Assembly: GCF_002803515.1 (NCBI RefSeq)
Contig: NZ_PHQX01000001.1
Location: 868,001-932,000, forward strand
Origin: Stenotrophomonas lactitubi
Lineage (GTDB): Bacteria > Pseudomonadota > Gammaproteobacteria > Xanthomonadales > Xanthomonadaceae
DNA: 64,000 bases
Direction of reading: 5' to 3'
In this document: one piece after another, positions 1 through 7,766 of the stretch
Position numbering within the stretch: the stretch's first letter is position 1
Layout of the letters: the number at the start of each line of letters is the position of its first letter
Position numbers and translations under genes: made by a program
Notes under the pieces: generated by a model
Told to the model about the DNA's origin: nothing
What the model saw: only the letters and a program-made list of their open reading frames with translations
The model's database searches: none

Positions 1-1
1 C

Positions 2-430
2 TCGGGGTTGAGCATCGGTACGGCCGTGCTGGCCGGTGCGGCAGCCTCGCTGCTGTACGGACTGGGCGTGAACCTGGTGAAGCGGCACATGACCGGTCTG
101 CCCTCGGCTGCGGCCGCCGCTGCCACGTTGTCGTGCGCCTCATTGTGGTTGTTGCCGATGGCGCTCACGCATCTGCCGCAGGGCCCGATTCCGGGCAAGG
201 CCTGGGGCGCGGCGATCGCGCTGGGCGTGGTCTGCACCGGATTCGCCTTCCTGATGTTCTATCGCCTGATCGGCCGCATCGGCCCGTCGCGTGCGTCAAC
301 GGTGACCTACCTGGTTCCGTTGTTCGGTGCTGCGTTTGCCTGGCTGTTCCTGGGCGAAGCGGTGACGGTGCAGATGTTGATTGCGGGTGCGTTGATTCTG
401 GGCAGCGTGGCGGTCAGCCAGAAGGGCTGA
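2..430 (+). CDS. DMT-superfamily (EamA) permease, 3' part
   Basis: This is the C-terminal part of an inner-membrane drug/metabolite transporter. The frame is open from the window edge, so the start lies outside. About 142 residues are visible, with four to five hydrophobic segments and the typical EamA ending (YRLIGRIGPSRAS, then TYLVPLFGAAFAWLFLGE, then a last helix). In this family the segment after Tyr-Leu-Val-Pro is the conserved core of the second EamA repeat. The substrate cannot be inferred. The gene converges on the cyclophilin gene across a repeat-rich spacer. The TTG at position 8 is probably an internal codon and not the start. Confidence 0.8.
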   Translation, partial: SGLSIGTAVLAGAAASLLYGLGVNLVKRHMTGLPSAAAAAATLSCASLWLLPMALTHLPQGPIPGKAWGAAIALGVVCTGFAFLMFYRLIGRIGPSRASTVTYLVPLFGAAFAWLFLGEAVTVQMLIAGALILGSVAVSQKG

Positions 431-453
431 GGCTCATTGGCGCCCACGCATCG

Positions 454-480
454 GTAGCGCCGGGCCATGCCCGGCGAGCC
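454..480 (+). repeat. SMAG-type REP palindrome
   Basis: GTAG is followed by the hairpin CGCCGGGC-CAT-GCCCGGCG. The same unit recurs at 45100-45126 and 63787-63813. GTAG-headed short palindromes are the hallmark of S. maltophilia SMAG elements. Confidence 0.8.
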
Positions 481-502
481 CTTTTCCGCGGCTGCGGGGA
501 GG

Positions 503-893
503 TGTCACTTTCTTTGCTCGTGCAAAGAAAGTAACCAAAGAAACACGCCGCCAAACCGCGAGCCGCCGTGCTTCGCACGTCGGTACCCTGCGCTCCTCGG
601 TCCGCCGAGGGACGACGCGGGAACTCGCTGCGCTCAGACACCCGCGCCTCTTTGCCCTCGCCGGACCTGCGGTGCTCGGCTCGCTCAAGGCGGACCCAGA
701 CCAAAGGCTACAGCTGCACCCAGTAGATCCACGCCATGCGTGGATGCATTTGCTGTTGATCTTGCCCTTTCAGTCCGCCTTGAGCGAGCCGAGCATCGCA
801 GGGGACCGACGTGCGAAGCACGGCGGCTCGCGGTTTTGCGGCGCGTTTCTTCTGGTTACTTTTCTTTTCGCGCGAAAAGAAAAGTAACGCCCA
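503..893. repeat. Large imperfect inverted repeat with terminal palindrome
   Basis: The reverse complement of 773-893 matches the left arm almost base for base: 503-595 and then 668-702, with the segment in between present only in the left arm. The shared core includes GAGCCGCCGTGCTTCGCACG and GCTCGGCTCGCTCAAGGCGG. Each arm ends in a small hairpin. The left one is CTTTCTTTGC-tcgt-GCAAAGAAAG. The right one is a perfect 34-bp palindrome at 855-888, which could terminate transcription from both flanking genes. Sequences of this style are common between genes in Pseudomonas and Xanthomonas relatives; their function is unknown. Confidence 0.75.
723..747 (+). repeat. SMAG-type REP palindrome
   Basis: GTAG followed by ATCCACGC-CAT-GCGTGGAT. 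It lies near the centre of the large inverted repeat. The same subtype recurs at 7619-7643, 58148-58171 and, degenerate, at 60372-60394. Confidence 0.8.
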
Positions 894-942
894 TGAACAA
901 TGAAGCATCTTCAGCACGCGTCATGTGCAGGAAGCCAAGCCA

Positions 943-1845
943 CTACCGCACCGGCACCGGGATATTGCACAGGTCGATATGTCCCGCCGGGCGCTTGTAG
1001 AAATCATCCACGCGGTTGCGCCGCGCTTCGACCGTATCGGCGAAGGTCTTCGAGTCGGTGCGCAGCACCTGGATCGGCGTGCGCTCGGCCGCGGGTACGT
1101 CGCTGACGCGACGGATCGACACGATCGGCGTGCGCAGCTTCGGGTCGGCGTAGAAGCCCATCGGTGCCGGTCCGCGCGGGGTCGCGCTGAGCAGTTCCAT
1201 GCCCTTCAGCACGCGGCCGACCAGGGTGATGTTGCGGTCCAGCTGGCGCGGCGATTGGCCAGTCACCACGTAGAGTTCTGCACCGATGCTGCTGTCTTCC
1301 TCGTTGCTGCGGCCCGCACCCAGCATGCCGTAGCAGTGCGCCAGCCAGGCCTTGCCGGCCTGCGGGTCCTGACCGACCGGGAAGCCGTCGACGAAGCCGG
1401 TCTGCGCTGCCCAGCCATCGCGATCCGGCAGCACGCTCACCTTCAAACCGCTGTTGGCACGCTCGAATTCGGCCGGCAGCTTGCGCTGTGCGCTGCCGAA
1501 CGGTTTGGCCTTGGCGGCATCGTCGGCGTCGGCATCGCCGAACTGCACCACGAAGTTGTCCTGCGAGCGGTAGATGCTGGTGCCGTCCCAGAAGTGCTCG
1601 TGGGCGAAGGTCTGGATGTTGCCGACATGGCGCGGGGCGAACTGCGGCGCCAGCTCGATGATCACCCGCCCGGCCGGCAGGTCCATGTACAGCAGGTTGG
1701 CCGGGTCCGGCGTGCGCCAGTCGCTGGCCGTGGAGGCATCCAGGATCTGCTGCGGGCTGCGGTAGGGCGTGGCCGCGCTGGCGAGTGCGGGCAGCAGGCA
1801 GGCCAAGGCCAGGGTGGACAGGGCAAGACGGCGACGGTGCGGCAT
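943..1845 (-). CDS. Secreted cyclophilin-type peptidyl-prolyl isomerase
   Basis: The 300-residue product would catalyse cis-trans isomerisation of prolyl bonds during protein folding in the periplasm. It starts with a clear signal peptide ([10 protein letters not shown] followed by a hydrophobic run, probable cleavage after ALASA). The cyclophilin core is visible from about residue 50: the family's beta-strand motif [19 protein letters not shown], then the [20 protein letters not shown] region, then a C-terminal [10 protein letters not shown] segment. The frame is open further upstream to 1995, but the ATG at 1845 begins the signal peptide. The Phe/Arg active-site pattern is diverged ([11 protein letters not shown]), as in many large xanthomonad homologues. 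It is divergent from the next gene. Confidence 0.85.
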   Translation of the reverse strand: MPHRRRLALSTLALACLLPALASAATPYRSPQQILDASTASDWRTPDPANLLYMDLPAGRVIIELAPQFAPRHVGNIQTFAHEHFWDGTSIYRSQDNFVVQFGDADADDAAKAKPFGSAQRKLPAEFERANSGLKVSVLPDRDGWAAQTGFVDGFPVGQDPQAGKAWLAHCYGMLGAGRSNEEDSSIGAELYVVTGQSPRQLDRNITLVGRVLKGMELLSATPRGPAPMGFYADPKLRTPIVSIRRVSDVPAAERTPIQVLRTDSKTFADTVEARRNRVDDFYKRPAGHIDLCNIPVPVR

Positions 1846-1969
1846 GGGATCCCCGGGGCATGAACGAGGCTTCGATTCTGCGCGAGTCGCTGCTGTTGCG
1901 CCAATCCTGCAGACTGGCTGTCGCGCCGCCCCTGCGGCACGATGTGCTTCCTTTGCATGGACGCACGAA

Positions 1970-3445
1970 ATGCCAATGCTGGATCCAGGGGCCAAACTGC
2001 AGGCGATGGTCGATGGCTATCTGAAAGGCAATATCGATGAAGGCGAAGACGGTGTCTGCTGGCTGCATGCACAGTCGCCACGGATGCTGGTCGATATCGA
2101 TGGCCGCCGGCGCAGTTGGTGGGCGCCGCGGAACAGTGAGCTGCTCGACTGCCTTCAGGTCAGTCCGCAGGCACCAGCCGCAGTGCAGGCGGCTGCGTTG
2201 TTTCTCGCCGGCGCGGACGGCAATGGTCACACGCGTCAGGCGGCGCTGCAGCGGATGGGCGCCCTTGCAGGACGTCTGACGCTTTCCAGTGCGTTGCTGC
2301 GCTGCAATGACTGGGTCCCTGAGGTGCGGGTTGTAGCCCAGCAGGTGGTGGAAGTTCTGCTGTCCCGCTGCAGCATCGACGACGTGCTGGCAGCGTGGCC
2401 GCTGGCGGTTCGCTTGCAGGATGCGCAACGGGTGGATGCCGATTGGCGCAGGGATACGCTGGAGGGCTGGCTATCGGCGCCCTCGCAGCGGGCAGTGCTG
2501 GGTGGCCTGCTCGTCCATCGTGACTCACGTACGCGGCTGAGCGCCCATGCGATCGCCTTCGATGTCCACCCGGAGCGTGTGGCGATCCGTGCGCGCGCGC
2601 TGCGGGACAGCGATCCGCGCATTGCACGCATGGCCTTCCAGGACCTTCTCGATGAGGGCGACCCATCGCAGGTGCTGGAGCAGTGCAGCATCGCGCTGAC
2701 AGCTCCCTCCAGCCAAGTGCGCGCGTCGGCCCTGCGGACGTTGGTGGCGCATGAGGTGGAAGGGATCGACGTGTTTGTCGAGGATGCACTGTTCGACCGT
2801 GCACGGGCCGTCCGCAGTCTGGCGGCATTCCTGGTGCGGCAGCGCCACGCAACGCCGGCCATCGAGTTGTGGCGCAGCGCATTGGCGCAGCAGACAGCGG
2901 GGCGCTGGCGCGTGGCGCTGGAAGCGCTGGCCGACCATGCCGTCGCTGAGGACGTTGCACTGTTGCGGTCGCTTTATCCACGGGTGACGGCGCGCCATCG
3001 GCGCAATTGCGTACGAGGCTGGATACGGGCCGAGGGCGGCGCAGGGCTGGCGTTGCTGCGCGTTGCGCTGGAGGAGCCGGGGCGAAGCATCCACGAACTG
3101 TTGACCCACGCGCAGGCGGACTGGGTAGCCGAACTGGACGCCCCCCGGCTGCTGGCGTTCTGCCACGACGGTCCTTCCCCGGTGGCTCAGACCGGACTGC
3201 TTCGGCTGCTGCCCCACATGCCGTTGTGGCAGCATCTGGAACTTCTGCTGGATGCGGTCCCGCAGAGGCAGGACGAACGTGCATGGCATCTGCGCCTGGT
3301 GGAGAACTGGCTTCGCGTGAGCGAGGGTTACTCACCGCTGTCGGCAGCGCGCCGACAAGCCCTGCTGACCCGCCTTGAACACGGTGGGCATGACCTCTCC
3401 AATGCAATGGCACAGCGGCTGGCTGAGGCGGTCCGCCAAGCCTGA
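1970..3445 (+). CDS. Hypothetical HEAT-like repeat protein
   Basis: The 491-residue product is not a known enzyme. It has no signal peptide or membrane helix. Most of it is alternating amphipathic helices with recurring patterns such as RIARMAFQDLLDEGD, VRASALRTLVAHEV and ARAVRSLAAFLVRQRHA, which look like HEAT/ARM-type solenoid repeats. This suggests a scaffold or binding protein. The N-terminal 60 residues contain a compact WLHAQ...WWAPRNSE segment with aromatic residues. I chose the ATG at 1970; an ATG two codons later is equally possible, and neither has a strong Shine-Dalgarno. It stands alone between a divergent cyclophilin and the PadR operon. Confidence 0.65.
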   Translation: MPMLDPGAKLQAMVDGYLKGNIDEGEDGVCWLHAQSPRMLVDIDGRRRSWWAPRNSELLDCLQVSPQAPAAVQAAALFLAGADGNGHTRQAALQRMGALAGRLTLSSALLRCNDWVPEVRVVAQQVVEVLLSRCSIDDVLAAWPLAVRLQDAQRVDADWRRDTLEGWLSAPSQRAVLGGLLVHRDSRTRLSAHAIAFDVHPERVAIRARALRDSDPRIARMAFQDLLDEGDPSQVLEQCSIALTAPSSQVRASALRTLVAHEVEGIDVFVEDALFDRARAVRSLAAFLVRQRHATPAIELWRSALAQQTAGRWRVALEALADHAVAEDVALLRSLYPRVTARHRRNCVRGWIRAEGGAGLALLRVALEEPGRSIHELLTHAQADWVAELDAPRLLAFCHDGPSPVAQTGLLRLLPHMPLWQHLELLLDAVPQRQDERAWHLRLVENWLRVSEGYSPLSAARRQALLTRLEHGGHDLSNAMAQRLAEAVRQA

Positions 3446-3503
3446 TGTGGCCGGTGCCCAACCGGCAGAGTGACTAACGACACATTCGCTATACCGAACT
3501 TCG

Positions 3504-3528
3504 CACTACTGTTGACTTCAACGTAGTG
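3504..3528. promoter_or_regulatory. Near-perfect palindrome upstream of padR-like gene
   Basis: CACTAC-t-GTTGA-ct-TCAAC-GTAGTG is a 25-bp inverted repeat broken by one extra base. It lies 11 bp before the PadR-family start codon and just after a TATACC box at 3490-3495. PadR regulators usually repress their own operon by binding such palindromes over the promoter, so this is the probable operator. That assignment is inference. Confidence 0.5.
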
Positions 3529-3539
3529 GAGGGCCGGTC

Positions 3540-3905
3540 ATGTCCGAAGACGATGTCCACCTGAAGAAGTTCCAGAAGGAGCTCAGCGCCGGCACGGTCT
3601 CGTTGGCCCTGCTGGCGGTGCTGGCCCGCGCCGGTGAGCCGCTGTACGGCTACCTGATCGCCAAAGAGCTGGAGCGTGTGGGCGAGGGCGTGCTCAGCGG
3701 CAAGCAGAGCGCGCTGTACCCGGTGCTGCGCAACCTGGAGGGCGCCGGCCTGCTGGAGAGCCATGTGGAGCCGTCCAGCAGCGGGCCGCCGCGCCGCTAC
3801 TACCGCATCAACGCGCGTGGCCGGGAGGTGCTGGAGCAATGGCGCCAGGCCTGGCGTGACACCCGTGATTCCGTCGATTCCGTGTTGGAGGGGATACCGC
3901 AATGA
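3540..3905 (+). CDS. PadR-family transcriptional regulator
   Basis: The 121-residue product is a winged-helix regulator of the PadR family. The conserved pattern is complete: SLALLAVLARAGEPLYGYLIAKEL, then GVLSGKQSALYPVLRNLEGAGLLES (recognition helix and start of wing), then GPPRRYYRINARGREVL (wing and dimer helix). It is a short PadR with a single C-terminal helix. The start has GGAGGGCC upstream. Its stop overlaps the start of the next gene by 4 bp, so the two are translationally coupled. This is the common arrangement in which a PadR regulator controls a HAAS-domain membrane protein. The ligand is unknown. Confidence 0.9.
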   Translation: MSEDDVHLKKFQKELSAGTVSLALLAVLARAGEPLYGYLIAKELERVGEGVLSGKQSALYPVLRNLEGAGLLESHVEPSSSGPPRRYYRINARGREVLEQWRQAWRDTRDSVDSVLEGIPQ

Positions 3906-4891
3906 ACGACCTGAACCTGGCAGGCAACAGTCTGCCCAGCACCATTCCGCAGTACCTGGCGCAGTTGCGTGCGGCACTGGACGGTGCCGATCCGGCGATG
4001 GTGCAGGACGCCCTGTACGACGCCGAGGAATACCTGCGCTCTGAACTGGCAGCGCAACCCGGCCGCAGCGAAGCCGAGGTCATCGCCGATGTCGCCGGCA
4101 GCTACGGTGCACCGGACGAGGTGGCGGAGATCTATCGCGAAACCGAGCTCACGGTGAACCGCGCGCTGCGTACGCCGCGGGCCGACACGGGCCCGGTGCT
4201 GCGTGCAGCGGCCGAGGCCAGCGGTGCTGCACCGGCGGCGCAGCCGGCAGTCCCCGCGCAGCGTTCGCTGCTGGCGCGCTTCTTCGGCGTGGTGACCGAC
4301 CCGCACACCTACGGCGCGCTGTTCTACATGCTGTTGTCGCTGGCCACCGGCATCTTCTTCTTCACCTGGGTGGTCACCGGCCTGTCGTTGTCGCTGGGCC
4401 TGCTGATCCTGATCATCGGCGTCCCGTTGACCGTGCTGTTCTTCGGCTCGGTGCGTGGGCTGGCGTTGCTGGAAGGGCGGCTGGTGGAAGCGCTGCTGGG
4501 TGAGCGCATGCCGCGCCGGCCGCAGTACACCGACCGCAGCCGCAGCTGGCTGCAGCGTATCGGCGACATGTTCACCGATGGCCGCACCTGGCTGACCCTG
4601 CTGTACTTCGTGCTGATGCTGCCGCTGGGCATCATCTACTTCACGATCGCGGTGACCCTGCTGTCGCTGTCGCTGGGTTTGATCTGGGCGCCGGTGGCGG
4701 CGATCTTCAGTGGCGATATCCCCGGCATCTACATCAACGACGTGAACGTTCTGCCTATGGCGGCCTCGCCGCTGGTGGCCATCGGGGTTGCAGCGGTGGG
4801 CGTGTTGCTGCTGCTGCTGACGATGCACCTGGCACGCGGCATCGGCAAGCTGCACGGCATGCTGGCCAAGAACCTGCTGGTGCGGTTGTAA
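3902..4891 (+). CDS. HAAS/sensor-domain membrane protein coupled to PadR
   Basis: The product has 329 residues. Residues 10-85 form a soluble helical domain (YLAQLRAALDGADPAMVQDA...VIADVAGSYGAPDEVAEIY), typical of HAAS domains that accompany PadR regulators. A flexible Ala/Pro linker follows. Two copies of a membrane module then appear near residues 137-185 and 229-278; both carry YG/WL...LYF/FYM...LSLSLGLIxxP, which resembles the widespread putative sensor domain. A final hydrophobic helix sits near residue 290. Function is unknown. The protein may be a membrane-stress sensor or a protein whose amount PadR regulates. It is the second gene of a two-gene operon, with an ATGA overlap. Confidence 0.75.
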   Translation: MNDLNLAGNSLPSTIPQYLAQLRAALDGADPAMVQDALYDAEEYLRSELAAQPGRSEAEVIADVAGSYGAPDEVAEIYRETELTVNRALRTPRADTGPVLRAAAEASGAAPAAQPAVPAQRSLLARFFGVVTDPHTYGALFYMLLSLATGIFFFTWVVTGLSLSLGLLILIIGVPLTVLFFGSVRGLALLEGRLVEALLGERMPRRPQYTDRSRSWLQRIGDMFTDGRTWLTLLYFVLMLPLGIIYFTIAVTLLSLSLGLIWAPVAAIFSGDIPGIYINDVNVLPMAASPLVAIGVAAVGVLLLLLTMHLARGIGKLHGMLAKNLLVRL

Positions 4892-4910
4892 AGCGGGAAT
4901 CCACGCTTGG

Positions 4911-4988
4911 GTAGGTGCCAACCTTGGTTGGCACGATGCCGCCGGCATCGGGATTCACGGCAGAGCGCCAACCAAGGTTGGCATCTAC
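4911..4988. repeat. Head-to-head pair of SMAG-type REPs
   Basis: A GTAG palindrome with the stem GTGCCAACC/GGTTGGCA (4911-4934) faces an inverted copy ending in CTAC (4965-4988). The two are separated by a small GATGCCG/CGGCATC hairpin. The pair fills the gap between two convergent genes, where it can fold into one long hairpin and act as a two-way transcription stop. Confidence 0.8.
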
Positions 4989-5003
4989 CGGAAGCAGGGC
5001 GGG

Positions 5004-6311
5004 TTACCCCGCCTTGCGGCGCAGCGGGGTGACGTTGCTCTTCTTCTTCGTCGCCTTCGCTGCCGGGGCTTCGGCATGCGCGGCGAAGAAGTCACGCACC
5101 TTCGGGTAGACCACTTCGCGCCAGCGGCGGCCGCTGAAGATGCCGTAGTGGCCCGCGCCTTCGACGATGAAATGCTCGCGGCGGTCAGCAGCAATGCCGG
5201 TGCACAGCGACTGCGCCGCTTCGGTCTGGCCGAGGCCGGCGATATCGTCCAATTCGCCTTCGATGCTCAGCAGTGCGGTATCGCGGATCGCCGACGGATC
5301 GACCTTTTCGCCGTTGACCACCCACTCGCCACGCGGCAGCAGGAAGTCCTGGAACACCACGGAAATGGTGTCCAGGTAGTACTTGGCCGGCATGTCCAGC
5401 ACGGCGTTGTACTCGTCGTAGAAATTGCGATGCGCGTCGGCATCCTCCAGGTCGCCCTTCACCAGGTCGGTGTAGAAATCCCAGTGCGAACTGAAGTGGC
5501 GGCTGGGATTCATCGACAGGAAGCCTGCGTGCTGCAGGAAGCCGGGATACACGCGGCGACCGGCACCGGGATAGCTGGCCGGCACGGTGTGGATGACATT
5601 GTTCTCGAACCACGACAGCGGGTTCTGCGTCGCCAGGTTGTTGACCGCGGTCGGGCTGCAGCGCGCATCGATCGGGCCGCCCATCATCACCAGCGTGCGC
5701 GGCGTCGGTTCACCGCGGCTGGCCATCAATGACACCGCGGCCAGCACCGGTACGGTCGGCTGGCAGACACTGACCACGTGCAGGCGCTCGACGCCGAGAT
5801 GGCGGATGAACTCCTGGATGTAGGCGATGTAATCGTCCAGCCCGAACTCGCCTTCGCTGCCGGGCACCATGCGCGCGTCGACCCAGTCGGTCACGTACAC
5901 ACGGTGGTCGCGCAGCAGCGTGCGCACGGTATCGCGCAGCAGCGTGGCGTGATGGCCCGACAATGGCGCCACCACCAGCACGAACGGCTGGTTGAGCATG
6001 GTGTGCAGCTGGTCGGCTTCATTGCTGTGGCGCTTGAAGCGCAGCAGCTTGCAGAACGGCTTGCTGAGTTCCTCGTGCACCACGATCGGCACGCGCTCGC
6101 CCTCGACTTCGATTTCGTTGATGCCCCACTCGGGCTTCTCGTAATCCTTGCCGATGCGGTGGAACAGCTCATTGACCGCCGCCAGGCGATCAGCGCCGGG
6201 CATCTGCGACCACCAGTGTCCCTGGTTGGCGAAGAACTTGGCGTTGGCCTGGGCCTGGTGCACCCAGGGGGCGAGCAGGTTGCGGGTCAGTTCGTGCAGT
6301 TGATAGAGCAT
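5004..6311 (-). CDS. phaZ: Intracellular polyhydroxyalkanoate depolymerase, Cys nucleophile type
   Basis: The 435-residue alpha/beta-hydrolase would cleave stored poly(3-hydroxybutyrate). The N-terminal YQLHELTRNLLAPW block and the motif VSVCQPT, with Cys at residue 183 in the nucleophile elbow, match the intracellular PhaZ family, which uses Cys in place of the lipase Ser. A conserved VMMGGPIDARCSPTAVN segment follows, with Asp in IEGELDDIAG and His in GAGHYGIFSG as likely triad partners. There is no signal peptide, in line with a cytoplasmic enzyme. The last 20 residues are unusually basic (KATKKKSNVTPLRRKAG). No phaC or phasin gene lies nearby, so the in vivo substrate is uncertain. The gene stands alone and converges on the PadR operon. 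Confidence 0.8.
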   Translation of the reverse strand: MLYQLHELTRNLLAPWVHQAQANAKFFANQGHWWSQMPGADRLAAVNELFHRIGKDYEKPEWGINEIEVEGERVPIVVHEELSKPFCKLLRFKRHSNEADQLHTMLNQPFVLVVAPLSGHHATLLRDTVRTLLRDHRVYVTDWVDARMVPGSEGEFGLDDYIAYIQEFIRHLGVERLHVVSVCQPTVPVLAAVSLMASRGEPTPRTLVMMGGPIDARCSPTAVNNLATQNPLSWFENNVIHTVPASYPGAGRRVYPGFLQHAGFLSMNPSRHFSSHWDFYTDLVKGDLEDADAHRNFYDEYNAVLDMPAKYYLDTISVVFQDFLLPRGEWVVNGEKVDPSAIRDTALLSIEGELDDIAGLGQTEAAQSLCTGIAADRREHFIVEGAGHYGIFSGRRWREVVYPKVRDFFAAHAEAPAAKATKKKSNVTPLRRKAG

Positions 6312-6398
6312 GCCGACCGAATATGTATGGTCTTATGTTGCCGCGCAGCATAGCGCATCCAACTGTCCCGGACGTTAAGCGCACTCAATGGGCGGTAT

Positions 6399-6995
6399 TC
6401 AGCGGGCGGCCTGCTCCAGCGCGGCTGCTTCACCGGCCAGTGCTGGTCCCAGCCAGAGGTGGGACCCGACCGCCTGCAGGCCTTGGCGCGTCAGCTCGCG
6501 CCGGTACCAGCGGGCCGGACGCGACTGGAAGCCGTCATGGTCGCCCTCGAATTCATCTTCGGCGGCGAAGGTCTCCAGGAACGCCACGCCTGCGGTCAGC
6601 TCGGCGACACCGGCCAGGCCCGCGCGCAGTTCGCGGTTGGGCACGTAGTGCATCACGTCCGAACAGACCAGCAGATCGACCGGGGCGCAGGGCCGCAGCC
6701 AGGCGAAATCACCAAAGCTGGCCAAGTGCAGGTTGCGGGTCCGGCCGTAGCGGCGCACAGCGTACTCGCTGCTGTCGAAACCGAGGTATTCGACCTTCGG
6801 ACGCAGTTTCAGCAGCGGCGCGCGCCAGGCGCCTTCGCCGCAGCCGATGTCCAGCACGCTGCGGATCGGTCGTTCCAGGTAGTACTCGGCCGTGGCCACG
6901 GCGAGGGCGACCTTGCGCGCCAGGCGTGCACTGCCACCGATATCGGCGCGGCGGTACCAGCGTTGGAAGTAGGCGGCGTCGTAGGTCTTGTCCAT
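6399..6995 (-). CDS. Class I SAM-dependent methyltransferase
   Basis: The 198-residue product binds S-adenosylmethionine and methylates an unknown acceptor. Motif I (VLDIGCGEG, residues 47-55) and the acidic end of beta-2 (YLGFDSSEYAV) are intact. The motif IV region reads DLLVCSDVMHYVPN, which resembles small-molecule methyltransferases of the NodS/Tam type. There is no DNA-binding or tRNA-binding domain. The ATG at 6995 gives a compact protein with the YDAAYFQRWYR N-terminus seen in this group. The gene is divergent from hemJ. Confidence 0.8.
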   Translation of the reverse strand: MDKTYDAAYFQRWYRRADIGGSARLARKVALAVATAEYYLERPIRSVLDIGCGEGAWRAPLLKLRPKVEYLGFDSSEYAVRRYGRTRNLHLASFGDFAWLRPCAPVDLLVCSDVMHYVPNRELRAGLAGVAELTAGVAFLETFAAEDEFEGDHDGFQSRPARWYRRELTRQGLQAVGSHLWLGPALAGEAAALEQAAR

Positions 6996-7143
6996 GGCGG
7001 TCCGGTGCAGTCGTGAAATCGGCGCCTATCGTACGGTGTTGCAGCACACCATGCGTCGATGTGTCGCGGCGGTTGCACGTGGGGTGGCCTCGCCACGACA
7101 TGCGAGAATGACGGACATCCACGCCAGCCGCCGGAGCGAGCGC

Positions 7144-7599
7144 ATGCAGAGCTACTACTGGGTCAAGACCTTCCACATCGTGTTCGTGGTGGCGTGGATG
7201 GCCACGGTGTTCTACCTGCCGCGCATCCTGGTGAACCTGTCCGAGACGGCAGGGCAGCCGGCGGTGGTCGAGCGCCTGCAGCTGATGGGCATGCGCCTGT
7301 ACCGCTTCGGCCATTCGATGTTCGGCCTGGCGTTCGTGCTCGGCCTGGTGTTGTGGCTGGGCTACAAGGTGATTCCGGATTTCCCGACCATGGTCGCCCC
7401 GGGCGGCGCGGGCTGGCTGCATGCCAAGCTGGGCCTGGTGGTGGTGCTGCTGGCGTACTTCATCTGGATCGGGCGCCTGCTCAAGGGTGTGGCCAAGGGC
7501 AGGGCGCTGCCATCCTCGCGCGCGCTGCGCTGGATCAACGAGATTCCGTTGCTGGCGTTCATTCCGATCGTGTGGCTGGTGCTGGCCAAGCCGTTCTGA
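7144..7599 (+). CDS. hemJ: HemJ-type protoporphyrinogen IX oxidase (CopD-like)
   Basis: The 151-residue membrane protein has four hydrophobic helices. It carries the HemJ signatures: a His in the first helix (WVKTFHIVFVVAWMATVFYLPR, His11) and WLHAKLGLV with His93 and Lys95. The HemJ family oxidises protoporphyrinogen IX to protoporphyrin IX in haem synthesis, passing electrons to the respiratory chain. In xanthomonads it is often labelled a CopD-family protein. The ATG at 7144 has GGAG eight bases upstream; an ATG at 7108 would add 12 residues unlike the family. A strong hairpin terminator follows the gene. Confidence 0.75.
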   Translation: MQSYYWVKTFHIVFVVAWMATVFYLPRILVNLSETAGQPAVVERLQLMGMRLYRFGHSMFGLAFVLGLVLWLGYKVIPDFPTMVAPGGAGWLHAKLGLVVVLLAYFIWIGRLLKGVAKGRALPSSRALRWINEIPLLAFIPIVWLVLAKPF

Positions 7600-7618
7600 G
7601 GGGCGTCACTTGGACCCG

Positions 7619-7643
7619 GTAGATCCACGCCATGCGTGGATGC
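7619..7643 (+). repeat. SMAG-type REP palindrome
   Basis: GTAG with the stem ATCCACGC/GCGTGGAT, about 20 bp after the hemJ stop codon and before the terminator hairpin. Confidence 0.8.
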
Positions 7644-7663
7644 TGTGCGAGGTACAAACAAGA

Positions 7664-7690
7664 AGAGCCGGGCATCTGCCCGGCTCTTTC
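7664..7690. terminator. Bidirectional intrinsic terminator between hemJ and accA
   Basis: Stem AGAGCCGGGCA / TGCCCGGCTCT (11 bp) with a 2-base apparent loop, followed by TTTC on the plus strand and AAG-rich sequence on the other side. It sits between convergent hemJ and accA. Confidence 0.7.
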
Positions 7691-7711
7691 GTTTCTGCAA
7701 TCCCCTGCATG

Positions 7712-7735
7712 TTGCCGGCCAGCGGCCGGCACTAC
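7712..7735 (-). repeat. SMAG-type REP palindrome, reverse orientation
   Basis: Read on the minus strand it is GTAG followed by TGCCGGCC-GCT-GGCCGGCA. It lies just beyond the accA stop codon. Confidence 0.75.
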
Positions 7736-7766
7736 CAAGCTTGTCTAGCGGCCGGCAGCACCGGGC

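Larger units (their letters stand above)
431..942. other. Gene-free spacer with two REPs and a large inverted repeat
   Basis: The 512-bp spacer between two convergent genes has no convincing coding frame. It holds a GTAG-type REP at 454-480, another at 723-747, and between and around them an imperfect inverted repeat (arms roughly 503-702 and 773-893). The right arm ends in a perfect 34-bp palindrome at 855-888. Short ORFs on both strands here read through the palindromes and have arginine-rich, frame-shadow composition, so I do not call them genes. Confidence 0.75.

Noticed and set aside
414..887. Several short ORFs in the inverted-repeat region
   Set aside because: They read through palindromes and repeats, overlap each other on both strands and show no ribosome-binding sites.
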